Below, piece by piece: positions 1 through 7,626 of a stretch of 64,000 nucleotides of DNA. Location: the NCBI GenBank assembly GCA_026702845.1, contig JADCLS010000007.1, positions 124,001-188,000 on the forward strand, in the 5' to 3' direction. Position numbers and translations under genes: made by a program. Source of the stretch: Candidatus Heimdallarchaeota archaeon (lineage in GTDB: Archaea > Asgardarchaeota > Heimdallarchaeia > Heimdallarchaeales > Kariarchaeaceae). Each line of letters starts with the position of its first letter. Position 1 is the stretch's first letter. Under the pieces are notes generated by a model that was not told where the DNA came from, did no database searches, and worked only from the letters and a program-made list of their open reading frames with translations.

Positions 1-1266
1 CACTCCGATTTCTCCGTAATCTGAATCATACCAGAGATTATAGTAGTTCAAATATATCTCCTCGATACTTGATTCAGTGATTTCAAAGACATAGGTTTCA
101 TTTTGCTCCAACACTCCATCAAGATAGAAGAGGAACATAACACTGAAATTCCCAGCCTGATCGAATGAGAAGTACCCTTCATCATAAAATCCATAACTGC
201 CAGAAACTGTATCCATGTAATTCATGGAATCAACAGTAGTACCAGAGTTATCTCTTAGTAGTATATCAAGACTTGCAGAGGCTGAGTTTTCACTGTATCC
301 CCACAGATCCACCATCCAGTATGCAGCATCATTCTCCCCATTTTCATCATAATCAGTACCATCAGCATAGGAATCTATACTTACGAAGGGAGAGATTGCT
401 GTGAAGTTGTAAACATAGAATTCATCTAAAACAAGCTCGTTATCCATCCACACCATGAAACTGAAAAAGTAATCACCTGTGGTCTCAGCAGAATGGGTGA
501 ACCAGTTGTCAAAATAATAGTTATCATTATAATAGATGGTTGTGGCAGCAAAATCATAGTATACAGTCTCATTTGCAGCACTGCTTGAATTGTAGAAGAA
601 TATGCTGAATTCATACTCAATAAATGACATCTCTGTGGAATATCCATAGAATTCATAGTAGAGTTCGAAGGAATCAACATAATCATCATTATCAAGATCA
701 TTCTCATAAAAGTCGAAATTGAACATCTGCCAATCATAGATCTCATATAACATACTGCTGAAATTAAAGGCCACAAACATCATATCATTGATATATATCT
801 CAGCATAGAACGTATAGGTGGCATTTTCAGGGGCATAGAAATCATTCCAGAAACCAATATTGCTAGATGAATACATGTGACGATTATCGTAATGTGTATC
901 CACAAGCCCGGAGACATTGGAATAGACATCAACATAATACTCGACGAATAATCCTCCAGTAAACATGTATGACCAGAAATTGACATAATAGTCTACATAA
1001 TCGGTATAACCATCATCATTTCTATCACTAGTATAGGTATAGTAGGAATACCCTGTTTCTGATTCATTATACCAGCTAGTTGTTGGTTCAGGGGCTCCAA
1101 GCATGGGGCTACTCTGGACCTCAATAGACTGATTTGTGAATTGATTAACAACTGGAGTTTCAAAAGCTCCAGTTGGTTGACTAGGTAAATGTGAAACCCC
1201 ACCTGTTCCACTGAGAATAAACATCACAGTGAGAATTAACGGGGCAATAAATTCTTTCTTCATCAT
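1..1266 (-). CDS. Secreted Tyr/Asp-rich surface protein, partial (C-terminus beyond left edge)
   Basis: The reading frame is open from an ATG pair at 1266/1263 to the window edge (422 codons), so the C-terminus is missing. Residues 1 to about 25 form a signal peptide: two lysines, then a hydrophobic stretch ending near SGTGG. The mature part is very rich in Tyr, Phe, Asp, Asn and Ser. It has two EF-hand-loop-like acidic stretches, DRNDDGYTD near residue 81 and DLDNDDYVD near residue 190, which would suit calcium binding. Many NxS/NxT sites fit a glycosylated exported protein. A TATA element on the minus strand at 1293-1300 lies about 30 bp before the start, suggesting a very short leader. I recognise no enzyme family. 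Several shorter frames inside it are antisense or out-of-frame shadows. Function unknown; probably a cell-surface or extracellular protein. Confidence 0.75.
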   Translation of the reverse strand, partial: MMKKEFIAPLILTVMFILSGTGGVSHLPSQPTGAFETPVVNQFTNQSIEVQSSPMLGAPEPTTSWYNESETGYSYYTYTSDRNDDGYTDYVDYYVNFWSYMFTGGLFVEYYVDVYSNVSGLVDTHYDNRHMYSSSNIGFWNDFYAPENATYTFYAEIYINDMMFVAFNFSSMLYEIYDWQMFNFDFYENDLDNDDYVDSFELYYEFYGYSTEMSFIEYEFSIFFYNSSSAANETVYYDFAATTIYYNDNYYFDNWFTHSAETTGDYFFSFMVWMDNELVLDEFYVYNFTAISPFVSIDSYADGTDYDENGENDAAYWMVDLWGYSENSASASLDILLRDNSGTTVDSMNYMDTVSGSYGFYDEGYFSFDQAGNFSVMFLFYLDGVLEQNETYVFEITESSIEEIYLNYYNLWYDSDYGEIGV

Positions 1267-1639
1267 TTGCTATTCTCTCAGTAACTAATTTGTATATAAG
1301 CATGAATATCGAAGAGAACAAAATGGAGAATCTTCTTGCAAGAAGCGATCTCACTATAGATTAAGAAGTATTAATCTATATAATTTTCTCTAGATGAAGA
1401 TAGGGTGAAATTCGCGGGGATAATACTGTGTACAAACTATCTGAATATTGATTTTTCACAGGAAATTTATTATTAACCTCAATTTCCAATGGTAGATAAG
1501 CTGAATTTGGTAAAAAAGTTAAGAGATTATGATCGACCAACTTATTATGAAAGCATGGGAGGAAAATAGATATAAATTACCCTCAAGGAATCGACTTGAC
1601 GCAATCTAGGGTAGTATCTCCTAGGTTTGGGTGGTTACA

Positions 1640-2284
1640 ATGGCTTTTAATCAAACATACAACAGGGCAACAATAGAGGCTGTGAAGGGAACGATGTTTT
1701 CTGGTAAATCCAAGGAATTAATCGAACGAGGGTACAGGGCAGAAAATTTTGGACATACTAAGGTGCATTACTTCAAACCTGCAATTGATACTCGGTCCAT
1801 TGAGATAGTCTCAAGAGATGGGCAGAAACAGAAGGCCATCTTGCTTGAGAAGGGGAAGGATCTGTTGAATTATCTTCCAGGAGCTGAGGGACAAGAGCTG
1901 ATTATTATTGATGAGGCACAATTCTTCGATGAGAGTATCATCTATGCAGTACAGATCCTCAAGGCAAAGGGATACAATGTGGTAATTGGGGGGCTAGATA
2001 AGGATTTCAGGGGTGAACCTTTTGGCTTCATGCCACATATCATGGCCCTAAGTGATACCATGATTCAGGCCAAATATTCCGTCTGCAGTGTGGATGGTTG
2101 TGTCGAGGATGGGGCCTTTCCTCTGAGATTACGCAATGGTAAACCAGATAGTGCGCTTAGTCCAACTGTGGTGATTGAGGGATCATCAGATGAGATAGAA
2201 TACCGACCGGTGTGTCAGAAACACCATGAGATCCCTGATTTCATTGAGTATATTCAGAACAAATTGAATGAATTAGATAAGTAA
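1640..2284 (+). CDS. tdk: Thymidine kinase, TK1-like (type II)
   Basis: Phosphorylates thymidine to dTMP in the salvage pathway, in the cytoplasm. The P-loop GTMFSGKS lies at about residues 17-24, DEAQFF with the catalytic Glu near residue 92, and the lasso/thymidine-binding stretch GLDKDFRGEPFG near 118-129. Zinc-ligand candidates are Cys pairs near 149/154 and Cys192 with His195, as in bacterial and eukaryotic TK1 enzymes. At about 214 residues it is full length. A GTG at 1631 is in frame, but GGTGG at 1630-1634 looks like the ribosome binding site of the ATG at 1640, so I take 1640. A TATA element (GATATAAATT, 1569-1578) lies upstream. Stand-alone gene; neighbours do not suggest a pathway cluster. 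Confidence 0.95.
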   Translation: MAFNQTYNRATIEAVKGTMFSGKSKELIERGYRAENFGHTKVHYFKPAIDTRSIEIVSRDGQKQKAILLEKGKDLLNYLPGAEGQELIIIDEAQFFDESIIYAVQILKAKGYNVVIGGLDKDFRGEPFGFMPHIMALSDTMIQAKYSVCSVDGCVEDGAFPLRLRNGKPDSALSPTVVIEGSSDEIEYRPVCQKHHEIPDFIEYIQNKLNELDK

Positions 2285-2496
2285 CATACCTTGTACAAAT
2301 GCTTATTGAATACATATTCCAAAAGTCTGAATTACTCAATCATTTGATATGATCTATTCTTTTGTAATAGGTCTGAGTTCTTCTGGGAAAAAAAGCATGA
2401 ATTAAATTTTGACAAAATATTAAGATCACATTCTCAAGCTGATAGAATATAGAATACTACATTTAAGAGAAAAACGCGTTGAAAAAAAGAATTTTG

Positions 2497-2571
2497 TTAG
2501 ATTTTCGAATTACATTAGATTTTCGAATAAAAAACGATATTAGATTATCGAACATTTGTTAGATTTTCGAA
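2497..2571 (+). promoter_or_regulatory. Four-copy operator array, probably for the PadR regulator
   Basis: Four copies of TTAGA-N3-TCGAA start at 2497, 2515, 2540 and 2559 (spacers TTT, TTT, TTA, TTT). The half sites TT(A)GA and TCGAA form a near-palindrome, as expected for a dimeric winged-helix regulator. The last copy abuts the TATA box at 2575-2586, so a bound repressor would block TBP/TFB. The same motif occurs twice before the padR gene (4205-4261) and I did not notice it elsewhere in the window. Assignment to PadR is inference from this placement. The rest of the gap from 2285 to 2496 is AT-rich with no feature I can name. Confidence 0.75.
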
Positions 2572-2574
2572 TAA

Positions 2575-2586
2575 GTTTATATATTC
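2575..2586 (+). promoter_or_regulatory. TATA box of the ABC exporter operon
   Basis: GTTTATATATTC follows the fourth operator copy by 3 bp and is the only strong archaeal TATA element before the ABC ATPase gene. With the usual spacing, transcription would begin near 2606-2610, just before the inverted repeat at 2610-2624. Confidence 0.6.
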
Positions 2587-2609
2587 TTGATGGGATATTA
2601 TTATTAGAA

Positions 2610-2624
2610 AGCCTTAAGAAGGCT
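2610..2624 (+). promoter_or_regulatory. Inverted repeat at the predicted 5' end of the ABC mRNA
   Basis: AGCCTT-AAG-AAGGCT is a perfect 6-bp inverted repeat with a 3-nt loop. It sits where transcription should begin and 4 nt before the GGGTG ribosome binding site of the ABC ATPase. It could be a second regulator site or a small 5' hairpin protecting the mRNA or occluding the binding site. Only the repeat itself is seen; its role is unknown. Confidence 0.4.
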
Positions 2625-2638
2625 TCTGGGTGTTAAAA

Positions 2639-3436
2639 ATGATGAATGTAAAATTAGAAACTATTCAGAAAACAACAAACCTAATTGAAATTAACAATCT
2701 TCAGAAAATCTTTGAGGATAAAAATAGCTTGGAGGATTTAATTGTGTTAGATAATCTAACCCTATCTATTGAAAAAGGAGAGATATTTGGCTTGCTGGGC
2801 ACAAATGGAGCAGGAAAAACAACCCTTATCAATATACTCTCAGGTTCCACCATTCCCACACATGGGGAAGTAAAGATTGATGGATTTGATGTGATTGAAG
2901 AATTCAATAGAATAAAAGACATAATAAATATCTGTCCCCAGGAGTTTGCTCTCTTTGATTATATGTCTGGAATGGAGAATATTGAGTTCTTTGCTGCTTT
3001 GTATTCAATTCCTAAGTACCAAATTCAGGTGATCCTGGATGAAATTCTGACCCATTTGGGACTTGAGCATGCAATATCAAGAAAATCCAAGCATTACAGT
3101 GGAGGAATGAAGAGACAATTGAATTTGATTATCTCACTACTCAATCAACCCAGTCTTCTGTTCCTGGATGAACCGACTGTGGGTATGGATCCCCGGGTAA
3201 GAAGGAAAACATGGGAATTGATAAATTCATTCAAGAATGAGGAAAGAACTATAATTCTAACGACTCATTATATCGAGGAGGCTGAAGCTCTCTGTGACCG
3301 AGTAGCTATCTTGGATTATGGAAAGCTTATTGAACTGGGTAGACCAGAAGATCTCCTGAAGAAATATGATGCCAAGAATTTGGAGGAAGTGTTTCTGAAA
3401 ATTACAGGAAGAAGAATCATGGAGGGTGTTCAATAA
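2639..3436 (+). CDS. ABC transporter ATP-binding protein (ABC-2/drug-export type)
   Basis: Nucleotide-binding subunit of an ABC-2 exporter. Visible in order: Walker A GTNGAGKT (about residues 54-61), Q-loop CPQEF (near 101), signature YSGGM (near 153), Walker B LLFLDEP (near 173) followed by TVGMDP, and the H-loop His in TTHYIEEAE (near 210). About 265 residues, normal for the CcmA/DrrA-like group. A GTG at 2630 is in frame, but GGGTG at 2628-2632 fits as the ribosome binding site for ATG 2639. The stop overlaps the start of the permease (TAATG), so the two are translationally coupled. Regulation is probably by the PadR protein through the operators upstream. Substrate unknown. Confidence 0.92.
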   Translation: MMNVKLETIQKTTNLIEINNLQKIFEDKNSLEDLIVLDNLTLSIEKGEIFGLLGTNGAGKTTLINILSGSTIPTHGEVKIDGFDVIEEFNRIKDIINICPQEFALFDYMSGMENIEFFAALYSIPKYQIQVILDEILTHLGLEHAISRKSKHYSGGMKRQLNLIISLLNQPSLLFLDEPTVGMDPRVRRKTWELINSFKNEERTIILTTHYIEEAEALCDRVAILDYGKLIELGRPEDLLKKYDAKNLEEVFLKITGRRIMEGVQ

Positions 3437-4194
3437 TGAATTATCAAAGAATTAACGCCATGGTAAAGATGGATCTTAAGAAGATTACTAGAAAACCATT
3501 ATTTATGGTATTTAACCTGTTCTTCTCTGCATTCCTAGTCATTGTATTTGGGTTCAGCTTCAAAAATAACTATGGATGGGGGCCTGAAAAAAGCATATTT
3601 GAGTATATGCTACCTGGATTATTCTCTTATGCTGGTATAATAACCATTCAACAAGTGGCTATATCCTTGTGTAGTGATAGAGATCTTGGTATAAAGAGAC
3701 GAATATTCCTAACTAAGACAACATCCACTGAATTAGTGGTAAGTCAGGTGATCTCTTATTCCATCCTTCCAATCCTTCAGGCTATAATTATCGCTATAGC
3801 AGCATTTGCCTTTGGATTTAGGCCCAATATCTCATTCTTCGGACTGATTTTGGTTCTACTCCTACTCATTCTATTGACATTATCCTCAGTTGGATTTGGA
3901 TTGATCACTGCCATCATCTCAAAAAATGCAGATATTGCTGGAGGCCTGGCCTGGATCTTCATTCTTCCTCAGCAGCTATTTGGAACCTTTATCTATATGG
4001 GTACAGCAACAGATATTGTTGGAAAATGGACTCCTAGCTGGTATGTCACAAATGGATTACATCTATTGTTTGATGGTACTTCTATCACTGATACTCAAGT
4101 ATTGAAAGATTTACTTATCATATTCGCTGTTGCCATATCAGTCTATCTTGCAGGAGTGCTCCTCTATAGAAGAGATACAACAAGGAGAAATTGA
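3436..4194 (+). CDS. ABC-2 type permease
   Basis: Membrane partner of the preceding ATPase; start and stop codons overlap (TAATGA). The 252-residue protein has about six hydrophobic segments: near residues 24-42, 56-76, 105-130, 137-165, 173-192 and 226-244, the usual ABC2_membrane layout. The short loop after the fifth helix with GTATDIVGKWTPSWYVTNG resembles the conserved region before the last helix in this family. The drug or lipid exported cannot be read from sequence. It is the last gene of the operon before a second PadR operator region. Confidence 0.88.
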   Translation: MNYQRINAMVKMDLKKITRKPLFMVFNLFFSAFLVIVFGFSFKNNYGWGPEKSIFEYMLPGLFSYAGIITIQQVAISLCSDRDLGIKRRIFLTKTTSTELVVSQVISYSILPILQAIIIAIAAFAFGFRPNISFFGLILVLLLLILLTLSSVGFGLITAIISKNADIAGGLAWIFILPQQLFGTFIYMGTATDIVGKWTPSWYVTNGLHLLFDGTSITDTQVLKDLLIIFAVAISVYLAGVLLYRRDTTRRN

Positions 4195-4204
4195 GTAAGT
4201 ATTA

Positions 4205-4261
4205 TTAGATTTTCGAATAATTAGTGTTGATTACCTGTTGATATATTATTAGAAAATCGAA
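4205..4261 (+). promoter_or_regulatory. Two further operator copies and promoter of padR
   Basis: TTAGATTTTCGAA at 4205-4217 and TTAGAAAATCGAA at 4249-4261 match the TTAGA-N3-TCGAA motif found four times before the ABC genes. The second copy ends a few bases before a TATA-like TTTATAAT (4268-4275), with ATG 4295 about 24 bp downstream. This is the layout expected for autoregulation by the PadR-like protein encoded next. Confidence 0.7.
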
Positions 4262-4294
4262 TATCTTTTTATAATAAGAAATGGTGAATAAACT

Positions 4295-4657
4295 ATGTCA
4301 AAATTGGATCCCACCTCATTTTTAGGGAGAGAATTATCCAATATGCTGATATTACAGACCTTGCATTCTCAGGGAAGTCAAAGTGGATATTCATTATTAC
4401 ATCTGCTCAAGGAATTATCCACAAATATGATTAATCCCAAGGCTGGTACATTATATCCACAAATTGAAAAATTACATACCAAGGGGTATATCGACAAAAA
4501 AGTCGAAAATACAAGTGCCACAACTGGGAAGGTTAGAGAAGTTGCTATCTATACCATAAATCCTAAAGGGTTTGAGTTCCTGAGAGAGTTATCTCAAGAA
4601 TGGTTAATTCTTGCTGAATTCATCAACCAGTTTATCAGGGGGAAATTAGTTGAATAG
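4295..4657 (+). CDS. PadR-like winged-helix transcriptional regulator
   Basis: A 120-residue protein with the PadR fold: an N-terminal helix region (residues about 15-40, LILQTLHSQGSQSGYSLL) and the conserved GTLYPQIEKLHTKGYI recognition-helix and wing segment near 52-67, then a basic wing and a C-terminal dimerisation helix. PadR proteins are usually ligand-released repressors of neighbouring exporters. It is followed, with an 8-nt overlap, by a membrane protein with an N-terminal HAAS-like domain, a frequent partner of PadR genes. It is probably autoregulated through the two sites just upstream. The start is ATG 4295, with GGTG at 4283-4286 as a plausible binding site. Confidence 0.88.
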   Translation: MSKLDPTSFLGRELSNMLILQTLHSQGSQSGYSLLHLLKELSTNMINPKAGTLYPQIEKLHTKGYIDKKVENTSATTGKVREVAIYTINPKGFEFLRELSQEWLILAEFINQFIRGKLVE

Positions 4658-5732
4658 CGTAAATTTAAGACTTGATGAAATCATTAGGCATTTCAGCCAA
4701 GAGTCCTCATATATGATCAAATCGTATATTCAGAGCCTTAAAGATATTATGATAGGTCAAAAACTTGGAATTGAAGAAGAAGAGGCTGTATTAAATGGAA
4801 TTTTCGATTATATTGATGAATATATCATTAATGAAACTACTCCTATTTCATTTTCAGATACATTAAGCTTGATTGATCAACTCGGCTCACCATCTGAAAT
4901 TCTGAGTTCTTTCAATTTAGAAGATTTATCATTTGAGATGCTTGAGGAGAGAACTATTGACCCAGATCTTAGAGAAACAAGTGGAATGCTTACTGCAATT
5001 CAAAATAACCCGTATACATTTGGTATCTTCGGAACGTATCTTATATTGATAATTATCAACCTTATCTGGGAATTATTCAACTCAGAAAGATCTCTCGTTG
5101 AAAATTTACAATCAAGTATGCTAGCAATGATTATTCCAGGATTTGTCTTTGGGATAATTATTGGTTATTTTATCGATGAAACCAGTAAAGAGGGAGTTAC
5201 GTTGGAATCAAAATATCGAAAAATCGTCTATGATTATGAGAAACCCGTGATCGCCATACTGGCCAAAACATACATTATTACAGGTCCTCTTTTTGGTGCT
5301 ATTGCAATAATCTATTCTTCATTTGACTGGTATTACATTGTTGCTCTGGCTTTCCTATTTGCCATTATTGCTGGAATTGTGCCAATGCGATATGTTATGT
5401 CCAACCAAAATGCACCCAAACCTGGTGAAGTGAGATATTTGGATCTTCTTACCTTCAAATCAAAATTTGAGACATATGCTAAGGCAAGAGTCAGAATTGT
5501 TAGGACTAGGGCCATGATTATTGGAACCATTATAGCAGTAATATTATTCAGCCTGTCCCTTCTTTTAGTAAACGATATGGGATTTTTTGAATCATTACTA
5601 TCTGGTGCCATATTCCTTATCATGTCAAATACCTTCTCGATTAGTTATTTCTCCCTTGGGGCGTACTCCTGGGAAAGAATAAAGGAAGATCTTCACAACT
5701 ATCTTAATTCAGGATCCATTGAAAACGATTAG
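4650..5732 (+). CDS. HAAS-type membrane protein, probable PadR partner
   Basis: Starts at TTG 4650, supported by AGGGGG at 4637-4642, and overlaps padR by 8 nt. The first 90 residues look like a HAAS/DUF1700-type signalling domain: helical, with Tyr-Ile-Glu-Glu repeats and the typical LIDQLGSPSEILSSF motif near residues 75-89. A linker and about six membrane segments follow (near 116-137, 147-170, 206-224, 229-249, 288-308, 316-340). In known PadR/HAAS pairs the HAAS domain is thought to bind or sense with the PadR protein. Here it may tie membrane state or drug load to release of the repressor. No catalytic motif seen; the membrane part has no family I can name. Confidence 0.65.
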   Translation: MNSVNLRLDEIIRHFSQESSYMIKSYIQSLKDIMIGQKLGIEEEEAVLNGIFDYIDEYIINETTPISFSDTLSLIDQLGSPSEILSSFNLEDLSFEMLEERTIDPDLRETSGMLTAIQNNPYTFGIFGTYLILIIINLIWELFNSERSLVENLQSSMLAMIIPGFVFGIIIGYFIDETSKEGVTLESKYRKIVYDYEKPVIAILAKTYIITGPLFGAIAIIYSSFDWYYIVALAFLFAIIAGIVPMRYVMSNQNAPKPGEVRYLDLLTFKSKFETYAKARVRIVRTRAMIIGTIIAVILFSLSLLLVNDMGFFESLLSGAIFLIMSNTFSISYFSLGAYSWERIKEDLHNYLNSGSIEND

Positions 5733-5822
5733 TGGGCGTTCTAATTAATGCTCTCAGAATTATTTCATTTTGTTACAAATATGACCCGATATCTTGAAGA
5801 AATCGATTAAACCTATCAGCTC

Positions 5823-6479
5823 ATGGCACCTACAGATTATGCACAACAAGCCATAGATAACCTACGCGATAATTCGAACTTCACCTGGTATATCATACCG
5901 ATCTTAATTTTCGTTATGTACATCTGGGGAAAGGAAATTCGAAAAGCACAGGACACAGGGAACTGGAACATCGTTTTTGCTGGTCTTACCCTGTTTGGGA
6001 TGGATCTGATTAATGAAACATGGAATTCACTGGTATTCCACTTCACTAATTACGCGGCATGCTGGATGACACCAGGCGATTCCGTTTACATTATTATGAT
6101 CGGTTGGAATATAGAGATCGCCTTCATGTTTTCCATTGCAGGCCTTGTTTTCGGCAATGTTCTTCCTGATGATAAGAATATGAAAATTCTTGGACTTAAC
6201 AATCGCTGGGCATTGTCAATTGGATTTGCTGCCTTTGCTGTTTTTGTGGAAGTACTTTTGAATAAAGCAGACGCACTCATCTGGGAATATCCCTTCTGGA
6301 ATTTCAGCTGGGGTGGGATCTGGTTGATTTTTTTGTTTGGATATCTACATTTCTTTATCGCCAGCTTCCTTGTATTTGATATGGAGCAAATGAAGAACAA
6401 GATCATGACTGTAGGAATTATCTATGGTATTGGAATAACAGCAGTAATCCTCTTTATGGGTATACTAAAATGGATTTAA
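5823..6479 (+). CDS. Hypothetical six-helix membrane protein
   Basis: A 218-residue hydrophobic protein with about six membrane segments (near residues 20-36, 48-70, 90-113, 127-147, 162-183, 193-214). Aromatic and acidic residues lie inside the helices (GMDLINETWNSLVFHF, GWNIEIAFMF, FAVFVEVLLNKADALIWEY), which is unusual for a simple anchor and suggests a substrate- or cofactor-binding pocket. I do not recognise the family. ATG 5823 is the first Met of the frame. It sits between the PadR/HAAS operon and the MBL hydrolase and is probably a single-gene unit. Confidence 0.6.
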   Translation: MAPTDYAQQAIDNLRDNSNFTWYIIPILIFVMYIWGKEIRKAQDTGNWNIVFAGLTLFGMDLINETWNSLVFHFTNYAACWMTPGDSVYIIMIGWNIEIAFMFSIAGLVFGNVLPDDKNMKILGLNNRWALSIGFAAFAVFVEVLLNKADALIWEYPFWNFSWGGIWLIFLFGYLHFFIASFLVFDMEQMKNKIMTVGIIYGIGITAVILFMGILKWI

Positions 6480-6536
6480 GATAGGGATACCAAACATACC
6501 GAAATCTTGAATTCATTTATGATTTTAAAAAATATT

Positions 6537-6647
6537 CTAAAAGAATAACACCACGTCTATGAATTCATCTTCATCCATTATTATAGTTGCACGAGATACA
6601 TTGTTTTCTTGTAATACTTCTTCCAGAGATATAAGACAATGATACAT
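6537..6647 (-). CDS. Possible leaderless 36-residue small ORF divergent from the hydrolase gene
   Basis: A 37-codon frame (ATG at 6647, TAG at 6539-6537) encodes a peptide beginning MYHCLISLEEVLQENN and ending DEDEFIDVVLFF. Composition is protein-like: an amphipathic helix followed by an acidic/hydrophobic strand. Its ATG lies about 22 bp from the centre of the TATA element at 6661-6676, the same distance as the divergent hydrolase start, which fits a leaderless mRNA. It is short and has no homology evidence, so it may be chance or the remnant of a longer gene. Confidence 0.3.
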   Translation of the reverse strand: MYHCLISLEEVLQENNVSRATIIMDEDEFIDVVLFF

Positions 6648-6660
6648 TGCCACTTCAACA

Positions 6661-6676
6661 AGCTATAAAATAATAC
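6661..6676. promoter_or_regulatory. Shared, roughly symmetric TATA element between divergent starts
   Basis: GCTATAAAATAATACC can be read as a TATA box on the plus strand (CTATAAAAT) for ATG 6694 and on the minus strand (ATTATTTTATAG) for ATG 6647. The element centre is about 25 and 22 bp from the two start codons, the spacing seen before other probable leaderless genes in this window. Confidence 0.45.
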
Positions 6677-6693
6677 CATAGAAAATTCTTGAT

Positions 6694-7626
6694 ATGAGTT
6701 TTGAAAAGGTTGATTTTGAATCTACATACTTCACACTATTCAGAAATGATAACTGTTTTGCTGCAATTGAGAAGGAAGGAGCTGGAACCGGATCCAATGC
6801 GGGATTTATTGATCTGGGGGAACGTACCATGGTTATTGATACTTTCCTCAATCTCGAAGCCGCTAGGGATCTGAAGAAGGCAATAGTTCAATTCACAGCA
6901 TCTGATGCCACCATGGTCTTGAATACTCATATCCATGCTGACCATATCGTTGGAAACTGTGTATTTGATGGACCTATTCTCTCTACTCAGCGAACTCTCA
7001 ATGCAATGAACGCTGAGCTAACTAGTTTAATTGAAAAAATTCAAGCATTCTCCGATGAGGAGATGCAAGAGAAAAAAAGAGCAATAGAGGCTGAGAATGA
7101 TGAAGCTAGGAAGGCCAATCTAGAAAATGATTATCTGTTTATCTCCAACCTCAGACATCCTGATTTCACCATCAAATTTCCTGATACTATAGTAGAGACC
7201 GGGATGAGTTTAACAAGCACAAGTGGTGATGTAGTTCTTGAACTGGTAGAGGCTCATACACCAGGTGACATTATTGTGAAATGTGATAAAACTAAAACGG
7301 TATTTCTTGCAGATAATCTCTTCACAGATTCTTTTCCTTGGATTGGCTCAGGTAAACCTGAAAAGTGGATCGAATTGATGGATTCACTCATAAATGATAC
7401 TAGATATGAGCATTTCATATCCGGACATGGCAGAATTGGCAATAAAAAAGATTTAGTATTGCAACGTGATTACTTAAGAGCGATACTTAGAATCGCAGAT
7501 GAATACAAGATGGCTAATAAAGACATAAAATCGATTTCATTGAAGGAATTACCTGATCAGTATCATGAATGGGATCCCATGGTGTTTAACTGGAATAACG
7601 AGTTTCTGGCCTCGTATGTTAAATAA
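6694..7626 (+). CDS. Metallo-beta-lactamase-fold hydrolase
   Basis: A 310-residue MBL-fold protein. The metal-binding motif HIHADH spans residues 79-84, with further ligands His188 (EAHTPGD), Asp207 (LADNLF) and His245 (SGHG). A helical insertion with KKRAIEAENDEARK lies near residues 110-150 between the HxHxDH motif and the second half, where substrate-specific loops occur in this superfamily. It probably binds two zinc or iron ions. The overall pattern resembles class B beta-lactamase-like or quinoprotein-relay-type hydrolases; the true substrate is unknown. ATG 6694 lies about 25 bp after a TATA element. Its 3' end overlaps the convergent neighbour by 8 nt. Confidence 0.85.
   Translation: MSFEKVDFESTYFTLFRNDNCFAAIEKEGAGTGSNAGFIDLGERTMVIDTFLNLEAARDLKKAIVQFTASDATMVLNTHIHADHIVGNCVFDGPILSTQRTLNAMNAELTSLIEKIQAFSDEEMQEKKRAIEAENDEARKANLENDYLFISNLRHPDFTIKFPDTIVETGMSLTSTSGDVVLELVEAHTPGDIIVKCDKTKTVFLADNLFTDSFPWIGSGKPEKWIELMDSLINDTRYEHFISGHGRIGNKKDLVLQRDYLRAILRIADEYKMANKDIKSISLKELPDQYHEWDPMVFNWNNEFLASYVK

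Noticed and set aside
426..1211. Three short minus-strand frames (426-776, 780-986, 993-1211)
   Set aside because: They lie in a different frame from the long signal-peptide-bearing frame that is open from 1266 to the window edge. Their residues look like shadow coding (Met/Ile/Ser-rich, no domain).
2497..2571. Short repeats that could be mistaken for a CRISPR-like array
   Set aside because: Units are only 13 bp, spacers are 5-12 bp and variable, and the copies sit against a TATA box with a matching pair before padR. An operator array is the better explanation.
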